Shown here: in pieces, positions 55,589 to 64,000 of the stretch | Layout of the letters: each line of letters opens with the position of its first letter | How positions within the stretch are numbered: position 1 is the stretch's first letter | NCBI GenBank assembly: GCA_964019335.1 | Contig: OZ025655.1 | Span: 1-64,000 of the forward strand | DNA from: Diplonema japonicum | Taxonomy: Eukaryota > Euglenozoa > Diplonemea > Diplonemida > Diplonemidae | Length of the DNA: 64,000 bases | Direction of reading: 5' to 3' | Translations under genes and position numbers: made by a program | Notes under the pieces: generated by a model | Database searches by the model: none | What the model was told of the DNA's origin: nothing | The model's input: the letters and a program-made list of their open reading frames with translations, nothing else

Positions 55589-56278
55589 TCACCACGACGA
55601 CTCGAAAAGGTCTGGTGAGGCAGGGGTGTCAGCGGCGGATGCAGGGACAGGTGCCACAGGTACGGGAGTGGACGCTGCAACAGGCTCCGCTTGCTTCGAA
55701 GGCTTGTCTGGGCTGTCGAAGAAAGGGCTGGTCAATGGGGGTGTGGGGCAGTCACCGCGTACCTTGAGCTCGGCCATGCGTGTAATCATCATGTAGTCCA
55801 CTGGGGATAAAAATTCATAAGTGCGTGTCTTGCCTGAGGCTGGGTCTATGCAACATCTAAAGCGTGTAACCCATATGTCTCTGAGGACGACACTGGCTGA
55901 CATCTCCTTGGTTACAACTCCAGGCAGCTCTCTTGATCTTTTGAAGAGCCCCGTCTTCCTCCCGTCCCGCACCACCTCATCACGCCACTCCACCCGTGAG
56001 CTCCCTTTTGCATCTATGCTTAGTACCTTACCTAGCCAGAAGGACTCCCCGTTGGCCGACTCCTCCGGGTCCACTGCAATCGCGAACAAGTCCCCGACCC
56101 TTGCCCTTGCCCGGTGCGCCCTTGGTTTCTTCTTCAAACTGCTGCTGCTCAGTCTGGGAGGCCTGCACACCTTAATCGGCTGCGACTCCCTCTTCGGGCT
56201 GGGGAGCGTGAATAACCCAATGTCCTTGTCGTGCTGCAACGTCTCGATCCCCAGTGGGGTGTTGGTGAGGATGTCCAT
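55589..56278 (-). CDS. Unknown basic protein with small beta-barrel-like domain
   Basis: Intronless, 229 aa. Residues ~60-110 (VGDLFAIAVDPEESAN, then FWLGKVLSID and SSRVEWRDEVV) look like a small beta-barrel of the Tudor/BAH/PWWP kind. A second strand-rich stretch, WVTRFRCCIDPASGKTRTYE, and a helix YMMITRMAEL follow. The N-terminal part is basic (SSLKKKPRAHRARARVG) and the C-terminal ~70 residues are Pro/Ala/Ser-rich. A chromatin or RNA-associated role would fit but is a guess. The ATG lies 19 nt after a TTCAG acceptor. Upstream is the largest internal gap of the cluster (1.7 kb). Confidence 0.55.
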   Translation of the reverse strand: MDILTNTPLGIETLQHDKDIGLFTLPSPKRESQPIKVCRPPRLSSSSLKKKPRAHRARARVGDLFAIAVDPEESANGESFWLGKVLSIDAKGSSRVEWRDEVVRDGRKTGLFKRSRELPGVVTKEMSASVVLRDIWVTRFRCCIDPASGKTRTYEFLSPVDYMMITRMAELKVRGDCPTPPLTSPFFDSPDKPSKQAEPVAASTPVPVAPVPASAADTPASPDLFESSW

Positions 56279-57987
56279 TTTCTTTAAGCCCCCCTGGCCT
56301 GAAGTTTGGTCACATAAATCAATAGGAACAAAGGCAAAAAAGAATGAATCTGACGACAAAAAGAATAAAATAAAATATGACCAGAGCTCAGACCCCAACC
56401 GACGAGTAGAAGAAAAGGAAGAAGAAAGAAGATGCAGAAAAGAGTTGCTGACACTCTATCTGCCTCGCGTGGGGGAGATCCATCTGGGTTGTAGTTGCAG
56501 GGAGCTCGTCTCTGAATCCTAATCGCCGACTGGGATTGGCGTTCCTTGGCAAGTAGCAGGCCTTGTACTGGCTCCCCTAGTTTTTGGAAGTAGAAAATAA
56601 TGGGGGGAAAGAGGCGAATTCTCGTACTTTATAAATCCCTTTGAAAAAGAAGAGGGGGGCGGGGGGGGGGGGGGGGAAGAGGTCCTTTCCTCACTCTGCT
56701 CCCTTTCCCATGGTTACGGGCGGGGCGGGTGCTTGAACAGGTCCTTATTCTTACTTTAGATAAACCTCAACAGTTAATAGAATACAAAGAAAACGGATCT
56801 GAAGGGCGCTCCGCATGGCGACAACACGTTGCGTGGCTCATAACGTGAGCTTCCAAAAGGTAGCACTATGATAAACAAGGATTAGGGTTGTCAATTATAC
56901 CTTAGGAAATTAAAGAAAAAAATAAGGTAGCTTGCCAGGTCATGCGGGGCAGACAATAGCCTCCCATACACCTTTTCGTGTATTATATGTTTCTTTATTT
57001 CTTTCTCTCCTCCCTTCTCTTCTTCAACTAGAAAAAAAAAACCTTCTTCCATCTCTGGTGGAGAAAAGTAGGAGCACGATCATATCTCAGGTGCTCACTG
57101 TTCAAAAATTAAAATACGACGCTGCTGAGAGTGGAGAGGTAGGACTGGGGGGGTGGGGGGGGCTTCTTTTTTCTTTTCTTCTTCGTACAAACATCCATTT
57201 ATTCTTTCTTATGTTCTTATTCTCTTTAATAATCCCCTCTGTTTTAAAAACTGTTAAAAACATGAAGGAAGCAAAAAAAAAAAATGTTCGGACTAGTCTG
57301 TGCAAAGAAAGACCGCTTTCTTTTAACTCTTTTCCTTTTTCTTTTGGCAAGTCAAAAGACCTTTTGCATTAAATAAAAACATAAACACAAGTCAAAAAAA
57401 ACAAGAAACGAAGGCCCAAAGACACCGTGGCGGTGTACAGGAGGGCGACAAGGGGAAACAACAACAAAAAAAGGGGGAAGGAGGGAAAGAGTGGGCAGGA
57501 GTCACGGATTTGCCCAATACTCACTATGATGGGGGAAGTTTTAGCAACGACCCACCGAAAGAAAGAGGAAAGAAGGAGAGAGGTGGGACCTTGATCTCTA
57601 TTAGGCTTTCAAGGAATGGGGCAGAAGGCGAGATAGAACAGGTTCTGCCTCTGATTCCATCCTATGCTATTTTAACTCTATATGACTTAAGTCCAACTAC
57701 CCTCTTCCCCTGCCCTCCACTGTGAGAGATGTGAGGGGGGCTCTCAAGGGAATACACAAACAAAGACAAATGAAAAAAAGCTTCTTTTTTCCTTTTATAG
57801 GTATGGGAGGGGGGGAGCTTCTTTTTGTCCCCCCCCCCCTTTTCTTTTCTGACGAAAAAAAAAGGAAGAGTGCTTCTGTTGAAAGGGGGAAGAGACAAGA
57901 ACCGATGCAGAAAACAAGAAAAAAACTCACTATGTAAGGGGGAGAGTGTTGTAGGACCTCGATACATCATCCATCAGAGGAAACGGG
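56279..57987. other. Gene-free 1.7-kb region, low complexity
   Basis: No gene is supported. It has G runs (a ~20-base G tract near 56,657-56,676), A runs and C/T-rich blocks. Several open frames on both strands are composed of homopolymer-like codons and lack acceptor plus ATG. It may separate two transcription units or hold an origin or promoter. Confidence 0.55.
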
Positions 57988-58747
57988 TTACATGAGAGAA
58001 CACTGGCATGTGGCTTCTAGTGGCTGCGGCCGTGGTGGAACATCAGACGGCCGAGGGGATAGTGGGGACGACGGCTCTGCAGAAATGTCCTCTATCAAAC
58101 GCTCGTCGCCTTTGAGAGAGAAGGTAGCGGACTGCAACCATGTGTTCAGCCGTGCCTCGTCCTTCAACTCCACAATGTGTCTCAGAGACTCTGCAGCCTG
58201 CGGAAAAAAAAACAAACACTGAACTGTATTGCCCAACCATCACACCTCTATTCCTTTCTCCTTCACTATCTCAGACGTCTCCTCACGAAGCGCCCACAGC
58301 AGGTTCTCGATGGTGTCCACCTTGGTGACTATCTTCTGCATGACCATCCTGGTGTCCTCTCGTTCGCGGCGCAGCCCGTTCTTCAGGCAATCGATGTTCC
58401 ACTGCTGTCTTTTGTACATCTCCCCAGCCTGTTTGAGTATCCCAGCATGGTTGGCTGCTAAGCATACCTCATCCAGTAGCTTCTCCCGCTCATCGATCTC
58501 ACCTTGCAGCATTCTAAGGTTCCTCGCGTACATCGTCTCTGATACCCCTGCCTGCACCCCCACATCCACCGTTGCAACCTCCCTAAAGGCATTCTTATAC
58601 ACCCTGTTGTGCTGTGGGCTCGTTGACGGCGTGATATTTGGCGTCCCTCTGCTGCTCGATTCGTAGCCGACCGAGTCCGGCTGTGCATGTTGTGTTGTGT
58701 TGCTTCTATCATACCAAACTGTCCAGACTCCATGTTTTCGTCTGCAT
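57988..58747 (-). CDS. Small coiled-coil protein
   Basis: Exons 58747-58715, 58680-58468, 58428-58246 and 58197-57988 join in phase (introns 34, 39 and 48 nt) to 212 aa. The first exon encodes only 11 residues. The middle is a coiled coil (RMLQGEIDEREKLLDE; KQAGEMYKRQQWNIDCLKNG; VDTIENLLWALREETSEIV, where the first KQ belongs to intron 2 if retained). The N-terminus is Ser/Thr/Pro-rich with VGVQAGVS, and the end is Pro-rich. Intron 2 (39 nt) is a stop-free multiple of three, so spliced and unspliced RNA both encode protein. Family unknown. Confidence 0.6.
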
Positions 58748-58872
58748 GTTGGACCCCCGGCAGCCCTGCAGTGGTGCTTAAAGAAAAACAAGAAACTACA
58801 AAAAAGAAAACTAGGCAAATATGAAACGCAACCACTCGCCAAGCCACTCGTATGAGGGTATGCTTTGAATAC

Positions 58873-60183
58873 CTAAAACATGTCAACACTGCCCATGGCC
58901 TTGATCACATTCTCGTACACGCCGCAGCCGCGCACGAAGACGGACTGGGACAGGTACTCGTCGTGCTCGTGGAGGAGGATGGGGTCACGGTTGATGGGGC
59001 TGAAACCAAAAGCAGCAATGCCCAGCTCCCTAAGGAACCTGCTGTCCGTGGCGGCAGGGAACACCTCTTTCTCAAGCTTCACTCCGCCTGACACAACGGC
59101 GTCCCTGAAAGCCACCCAGAAAGGGTTTGAGTCACTGAGCTCTGTGACATTGTGCTCTTTGATTGGGTCGTATCCATATTTCCACTGCACAGCACCTTCT
59201 TCAGCACCCCATTCCTTCTCCGCTTCCCTAGCCCACTGGTTGAAGAGGCCTTCGAGTTCCTCGTATTTCGTCGAGATTGGCACTCGCACATCAAACATCG
59301 CCTTCGCCGTTGTGGGGATCACGTTCACTGCGAAAGTCTTCCCGCCATCGGCGGTCACACCAGCGCGCAGCACAGTCAGGTTCACGGTGGTCACGTCGCC
59401 AAGCTTCTTGCACTTTGCGTGCCCGCAGCCGTACTCCGTCTCGCTCCCGTGAAGGATCCTTTCGCTCTCCCTTCTATGGGCGAGGGCCCTGGTGCACCAT
59501 GCGTGCAGGCAGTGAGTAGCAACACCTTCGATGAACCTGCTCCCATGCCCAGTTGGACCCATGGCCTCAACTTCTACCCACCACGGCAGTCGCTCACCAT
59601 AGAAGACGGTGTATGCATCCTCGGTAGGGTTGGAGAGCCCTTCGTCCAAGGCACACTCCACGTTCAAAGCTTTGAACTCATCAGACTTAGTGAGGAAGCC
59701 CATCCCAGGGCCGCCGATCTCCTCATCAGGAACCATGGACAGGTGTATATCCCTCACGGGCTGGTAACCAGCTGCCTTCAGTCTGGAGATAGCAACGAGG
59801 TACTGCATTCCAACACACTTCATGTCCTGTGTACCTCTTCCGTAGATCCTTGGGCCGTACTTAAAGGACGGGTCGTCAACTACCTTACCTTCCCACGCAG
59901 CTTCTGTCCATTTCTCCTCCACTACAGGCACAACGTCATAGTGCGAGTTCAAGAGGAGCGACTTGAGCTCCGGATTCTTACCCTTCCAAGTCGCTAGCAG
60001 GATGGGCTTCTTGGGGACGTAGTTATCAAGGACCTTCGTCTCGAGGCCTATCTCCTTGCAGATGTCAGAGATGAAGCTGATGCAGGCCTCGTTGGCGCCA
60101 TTGGTGTGCCCTTCGTGCGATATAGTCTTGAACTGCAAGTACCTGCGGAACATGCTCAGTGCCCTCTCATCGCTGAACGCCAT
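58873..60183 (-). CDS. ACY1: Aminoacylase-1 (M20 metallopeptidase)
   Basis: Intronless, 436 aa, the usual ACY1 size. The M20 signatures are all present: SLLLNSHYDVVPV with the first zinc His, GRGTQDMKCVGMQYL with the bridging Asp, VPDEEIGGPGMGF with the catalytic Glu pair, ALDEGLSNPTEDAYTVFYGE, GPTGHGSRFIEG in the dimerisation domain, PAATDSRFLRELGIAAFGFS and LLHEHDEYL with the last zinc His. It hydrolyses N-acyl-L-amino acids, usually in the cytosol. The frame is open further upstream, but the ATG at 60183 lies 7 nt after a CTCCAG acceptor and gives the expected N-terminus (FRRYLQFKTISHEG). It follows the rhamnonate dehydratase-like gene by 165 nt; both are intronless. Confidence 0.93.
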   Translation of the reverse strand: MAFSDERALSMFRRYLQFKTISHEGHTNGANEACISFISDICKEIGLETKVLDNYVPKKPILLATWKGKNPELKSLLLNSHYDVVPVVEEKWTEAAWEGKVVDDPSFKYGPRIYGRGTQDMKCVGMQYLVAISRLKAAGYQPVRDIHLSMVPDEEIGGPGMGFLTKSDEFKALNVECALDEGLSNPTEDAYTVFYGERLPWWVEVEAMGPTGHGSRFIEGVATHCLHAWCTRALAHRRESERILHGSETEYGCGHAKCKKLGDVTTVNLTVLRAGVTADGGKTFAVNVIPTTAKAMFDVRVPISTKYEELEGLFNQWAREAEKEWGAEEGAVQWKYGYDPIKEHNVTELSDSNPFWVAFRDAVVSGGVKLEKEVFPAATDSRFLRELGIAAFGFSPINRDPILLHEHDEYLSQSVFVRGCGVYENVIKAMGSVDMF

Positions 60184-60348
60184 CTTAATGCTGGAGTGCG
60201 GTGAGGTGTGAACAAAACAAAAATAATTAAAGGTTGCACAGCTTATAATGGAATGGAATTTTTGAAAAGGCATTCATAAGCACTAAGTCACGGTCCCTGA
60301 TGAAGGGGGGTGAATAGCGGTGCTTCTGGTTACGTGTCAAGTTTGGCG

Positions 60349-61716
60349 CTAGTATGCACCCGATTGGATAGTGGCCGCCTTAGCAAGCCACTCATCGCCC
60401 CTGGGCCTTGTTTCGGAAGCTTGTTTGAGGTCATCTCTTGTGCGGAGCTGCTCGGAGCTGCGGGGGTATGGCCTCTTGAGGTTCAAGCTGGGGTTCAAGG
60501 TGACCCCGAATCCAGGCTTCGTCGGGTCGAGGTCGATGTAGCCGTCCTTCGGGAGGGGCTCGTCAAGGAAGAGCCCTCCGAAGTAGGGCTGGATAACGTC
60601 TGCCTTGGGTGCAAGCATAATGAGCTCAGCCATGGGGCAATTCTGAAAGGCATACTGCAGATGGTAGGAGTACACACTGCTGCCGTGGGGGATCACAGGC
60701 ACGTCATAGGCGGCAGCCATGGCACACACCTTCCTTGCCTCCGTGATGCCACCGCACCACGTGATGTCTGGCTGCAGAACGTCGCAGCATTTCTTTTCCA
60801 ACAGCTGCCTGAATCCGTATCTCGTGTACTCGTGTTCACCACACGTGAGGAGTGTCTTGTGCCCTACCTTCCTTTTCACCTCGGCGTAGCCTTCGTAGTC
60901 GTCAGGATGGAGGTGTTCTTCCACCCACTTCACGCCACCAGGAACCTCTTTGCTTATCTTGCGCACGAGCTCAATGGTGTACGGGACAGTGAGGGACATG
61001 TAGCAATCAATTGCAAGGGGGAAGTCCTCACCAACAGAGGCCCTCACCTCCTTGATCCTTTCGATGTTGGCTTTCATTCCCTTGTCGCCGTCTGCCGGGC
61101 CATAGGGGAGGGGGATCTTAGCCTGCACAAAGCCCATTTCCTTTGCAAGGTCGGCGCGAACAGTGGTAGCGTAGACAGGCAGCCGGTCCTTAGTCTTGCC
61201 CCCGAGGAGCTGGTATACAGGCTCGTTGCGGAGCTTCCCTAAAGCGTCCCAAAGAGCAAGGTCGACGGTGCTGATGGCCTGGATGGTGAGCCCCTTTCTG
61301 CCGTAGTTGATGGTGCCGCGGTACATCTGGTCCCATATGTACTCGATGTTCCTTGGGTCCTGTCCCTCTACGAAGCGCGACAGGTGGTTCTCGACGATGA
61401 AGCAGCCTGGCTCGCCGGCAATGGCGATGCCGACCCCCACGATGCCGTTCGTGAGCTCTGCCTCCACGACCATGCTGCCGATGGCATCGATGCCCCACTG
61501 CTTCCTGGACGCCTTGTACAGGGGGTAGCAGCTCATAGGGTTCGAGATAGGAGTATCAACGATCCAGTGCCCCCCTGCCTGTGCGTGACAGTCAGCCCCA
61601 CCGCCGGCTTTCTCCTCCTCACCCTTCGAGCCAATCACGTAAGCCCTCAATTCCTTCACAGTCACCGCCCCCTTCACAGGCACGACAGGCGGATGCTCTC
61701 CTAGACTCACGGACAT
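60349..61716 (-). CDS. L-rhamnonate dehydratase-like enolase-superfamily enzyme
   Basis: Intronless, 455 aa. It aligns along its length with bacterial L-rhamnonate dehydratase of the mandelate racemase group: CHAQAGGHWIVDTPISNPMS, GEPGCFIVENHLSRFVEG, STVDLALWDALGK, DLAKEMGFVQAK, a metal ligand in LAIDCYMSL, a second in KWVEEHL, a third in GEHEYTRYGF, QPDITWCGGITEARK, the catalytic His in IPHGSSVYSYH, and the end NPSLNLKRPY. The enzyme converts L-rhamnonate to 2-keto-3-deoxy-L-rhamnonate; the exact sugar acid here is inferred. Intron absence in an intron-dense cluster and the bacterial-type family raise the possibility of lateral transfer. The ATG is 9 nt after a TTTGCAG acceptor; no other rhamnose gene is nearby. 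Confidence 0.88.
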   Translation of the reverse strand: MSVSLGEHPPVVPVKGAVTVKELRAYVIGSKGEEEKAGGGADCHAQAGGHWIVDTPISNPMSCYPLYKASRKQWGIDAIGSMVVEAELTNGIVGVGIAIAGEPGCFIVENHLSRFVEGQDPRNIEYIWDQMYRGTINYGRKGLTIQAISTVDLALWDALGKLRNEPVYQLLGGKTKDRLPVYATTVRADLAKEMGFVQAKIPLPYGPADGDKGMKANIERIKEVRASVGEDFPLAIDCYMSLTVPYTIELVRKISKEVPGGVKWVEEHLHPDDYEGYAEVKRKVGHKTLLTCGEHEYTRYGFRQLLEKKCCDVLQPDITWCGGITEARKVCAMAAAYDVPVIPHGSSVYSYHLQYAFQNCPMAELIMLAPKADVIQPYFGGLFLDEPLPKDGYIDLDPTKPGFGVTLNPSLNLKRPYPRSSEQLRTRDDLKQASETRPRGDEWLAKAATIQSGAY

Positions 61717-64000
61717 CTTTGTATCCTGCAAATGAAATGAAACGCCAGTATAACCACAAAAATAAATTACGTAAGGAGACAGGGGGGACAGGGGAGACAG
61801 GGGCTTCTTTTCTTTTTTAATCGGAAAAAAAAGGGGGGGGAACGGGGATTCTGGTGCTTTGTTGCTCGTTGCACCTCCTTACCAGTCTCCTCTGCGGGTC
61901 TGACTTTCCCCGCATACTGGCTTGAAGCAAATGAGCAGGCTATATGCCTGCACACTGCATGTCTTAATAAGCCATCTTGTCTTCTGGTGTGCCCTTTAGA
62001 GACCCTCTCGACCTTGGCTGACTAAAGTTAGTGATAATGCAGCGTAGATATCTTCTCCTTTTTCTGCGTTCTCCTTTACTTTCTCTTTTCCTTACAGTCC
62101 CTCTGCATACTGAAAACTTATCGAACTTCCTTTTACCGGAATAAAATAATAGCTGAACACCATTGAATATGGTCGCTGCTTTCCAAAAGCCTTAGAGCCT
62201 CAGACGGCTTTGGTCAAAAGGCCGGACGGCCTTTTGACAAGGCAAAAATCGGAATCTTCTGGTTAGACCTTCTGGAAAACCGCGACCACATGTGTACTTC
62301 TTCCTCTTTTCTATTTTCTTCTTTTTGATCCGCTCGCTGATGGCGAACAAAAAAAGGAGGAAAACTGTATTAACAGACGAAGTTACTATTAAAAAATATA
62401 TATGAGTTAAAGGACGTCTTTCACGATGCCCCCCATCCCCCACCTTGCTCTCATTAAAAAGAGGGCTGCGATGCACGAAAAGAAGAGAAGAGAAAATGGC
62501 AAAAAAGAAAAAAAAGCCCACTAAAAAAAACCTCTAAAAGCGAAAGATAACTGCCAATTCCCCCATAGCAAAGAGAAAAAAACAAAGGAGAAGACACGCC
62601 GATTAGAGATAAATTAAAAAGAAAAAAAAATGGGGGTTTGCTTGCAACACTAAGGTGGCGTTAAGTGTGCACCTAAAAAATAAATCCGTATTGCAAGGGG
62701 GGGGATACCTAATCTACCTTCATAGGTTTCGGCAGAATCTTTCTTACTTTAGGGCTCACGCTCTGAACACAATAGACGTGAAGATAGCAGTACGTTGGTG
62801 ACAACTTGTTACATTCTTTTTTTTTGTTTCTTCTTCTTTTTTATATTCGAGATATTACCTTTTGAGAAGATAGAGGAGGCATGGAAGAGGGACACCACAT
62901 AAACAAAAACAAAAAAAAAACATATCGTAGCAAACTTCTCTAACAGCACACATAATAAAAAAAAACTTAAAAAAGGAATAGGCAAGTTTTTCTTTTTTCG
63001 CGTTTGCACAGCGGGCTACATGTCCTGTGACCCGTGGGCTGCCATTCCAAGAATTCCTTTTCTTTTCGATAACTGCAATAACAAGTGTCTCTGTTCATCA
63101 TAAAAAAATAAAATAAAAAAAGCACTCGGGAAGAGGAGAGGAAGAGGGGCGGGGGGACTACCTTCTCTGGCTGCAACATGCAAAGCCTTCCTTTTGCAAA
63201 TAGAGACGGAGGGGTAAAAAAAAACTACTTTAACCTCCTTTGGAATATGGGTGTGTGTGCGCGTGCGTGTGTCCTTCTGTTTCTTAACATATATGGTACA
63301 AGGGGGGGGAGGGGGGAGAAGCAATGGCCACAGCACAGTATGATTACAAGCTGCGGAGCTAATAGTACTTGTTGGTGTAGAGTGACACGCTATATTCCTC
63401 TCCGTTCCTTTCTCTCTTTTCTCGCTCGGAGAAGAAAAAAAAGCCAATGCCCGGACCATTCCCTCTGTAAAAAAAGAGAGAAATAAAAATCCTTATCCTC
63501 ATTCTCCGGGAGGGTGGACGTATTGACCTTTCTTCTTATTTTCTGAGTGGGTGGGGGGTGTGGGAGAAACTAGAATTAAAAACACTAGTAGACCTTTCTT
63601 TCTTTTTTTCTCATTTTACACACGGGCGGCATGGCCCCACTATCCTCTTTCCCTTCTCCAAAAAAAAGGGGGGGGGAAACGCGGCTAATAGCCACAAAAG
63701 TTAGGACTTTTTAAGGGGGGGGAAAATAAATAAAAGGAACTGCCTCACCGATAGTACGCGGAAGGAAAAGAGCAGAGTACAGAGAAGAAGAGAGAAGAGT
63801 GGCAATGGGCTGTCCTTCCTCATCCAGGGATGTACCTCAACTGGAGGGGCTACATAGAGGGAGTCAAATGATTTGCTAACTGATCTTCTTTCTTACTCAC
63901 TATCCCACCTATCATATGTGGATGTTTCACACAGAAACGAGGGGGGAAAAGAATAAGGAATCATAACACTCCTTGAAAAAGGCGCAAGACTCCTCTGCTG
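61717..64000. other. Gene-free right flank
   Basis: 2.3 kb upstream of the first gene, with many A, T, G and C runs and no credible gene on either strand. It should contain the promoter or 5' boundary of the cluster. One short block at 62,398-62,414 matches 17 bases upstream of the eIF3j-like gene. I see no tRNA, snRNA or spliced-leader gene here, but a short one could be missed by eye. Confidence 0.5.
62398..62414. promoter_or_regulatory. 17-nt match to element upstream of eIF3j-like gene
   Basis: ATATATGAGTTAAAGGA occurs here and at 10,348-10,364, where it runs into the GC-rich element. Only the TAAAGGA end is common to all three sites. Function unproven; a chance match is possible in AT-rich DNA. 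Confidence 0.25.

Noticed and set aside
61714-61731. Start of the dehydratase at a TTG codon at 61,731
   Set aside because: An ATG follows five codons later, immediately after a TTTGCAG acceptor, and fits the family N-terminus better.
1-64000. tRNA, rRNA, CRISPR arrays, transposons
   Set aside because: No TPsiC-like arm in a cloverleaf context, no rRNA core, no regularly spaced direct repeats with spacers, and no transposase or reverse-transcriptase motif seen by eye.

Overview
The window is nuclear DNA of a microbial eukaryote. I infer 32 protein-coding genes (31 well supported, 1 weak) between 657 and 61,716, every one on the minus strand, so the locus reads right to left. Nearly all carry tiny GT-AG introns: I placed about 80, most 27-47 nt long, with donors dominated by GTATG. 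Almost every junction was checked by codon phase, and in several genes (IMP4, CK2-beta, THOC3, SDHAF4) by how well the spliced product matches a known family. Many stop-to-start gaps are only 15-120 nt. An AG acceptor behind a pyrimidine stretch usually lies within a few to about 20 nt of the ATG. This suggests polycistronic transcription with trans-splicing, as in dinoflagellates, perkinsids or euglenozoans, but I cannot fix the lineage. An SDHAF4-type protein implies a respiring mitochondrion.

Layout from the upstream (right) end. 64.0-61.7 kb is low-complexity and gene-free. 61.7-58.9 kb holds two intronless metabolic enzymes, L-rhamnonate dehydratase-like and aminoacylase-1. 58.7-53.2 kb holds a coiled-coil protein, an unknown basic protein, SDHAF4 and a Nop9-like pumilio protein. 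53.1-50.2 kb holds a kelch/SH3 protein and an unknown protein. 50.1-42.2 kb is one giant gene (2,583 aa) with about 23 WWK repeats, DGM-type repeats, GEK repeats, an acidic linker and a complete inositol-polyphosphate 5-phosphatase. 41.8-35.1 kb holds a secreted 2OG-Fe(II) oxygenase with a thioredoxin-like part, a PHD/BAH-type chromatin protein and a GAF-PAS-class III nucleotidyl cyclase. 34.9-27.4 kb holds a proline-rich protein, an ankyrin/EF-hand protein, a large coiled-coil protein and an IQ-motif protein. 27.3-17.4 kb holds IMP4, a large EGF-repeat multi-pass membrane protein and a large LRR protein. 16.6-9.7 kb holds CK2-beta, a Q/H-rich RGG protein, two small unknown proteins and an eIF3j-like protein. 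9.5-0.7 kb holds a membrane protein and a CaaX protein (possibly one gene), an EF-hand/coiled-coil/annexin-repeat protein, a GRAM-like protein, a small type II membrane protein, THOC3 and a kinesin-like protein with a degenerate motor plus FHA and PB1 domains.

The genes do not form one pathway. Ribosome biogenesis, translation, mRNA export, kinase regulation, phosphoinositide and cyclic-nucleotide signalling and cytoskeletal proteins are mixed, as expected when order follows transcription-unit structure. The strongest candidate for something new is the WWK/GEK-repeat 5-phosphatase fusion, followed by the pseudo-kinesin/FHA/PB1 protein and the single-annexin-repeat protein. No rRNA, tRNA, CRISPR or mobile element was recognised.
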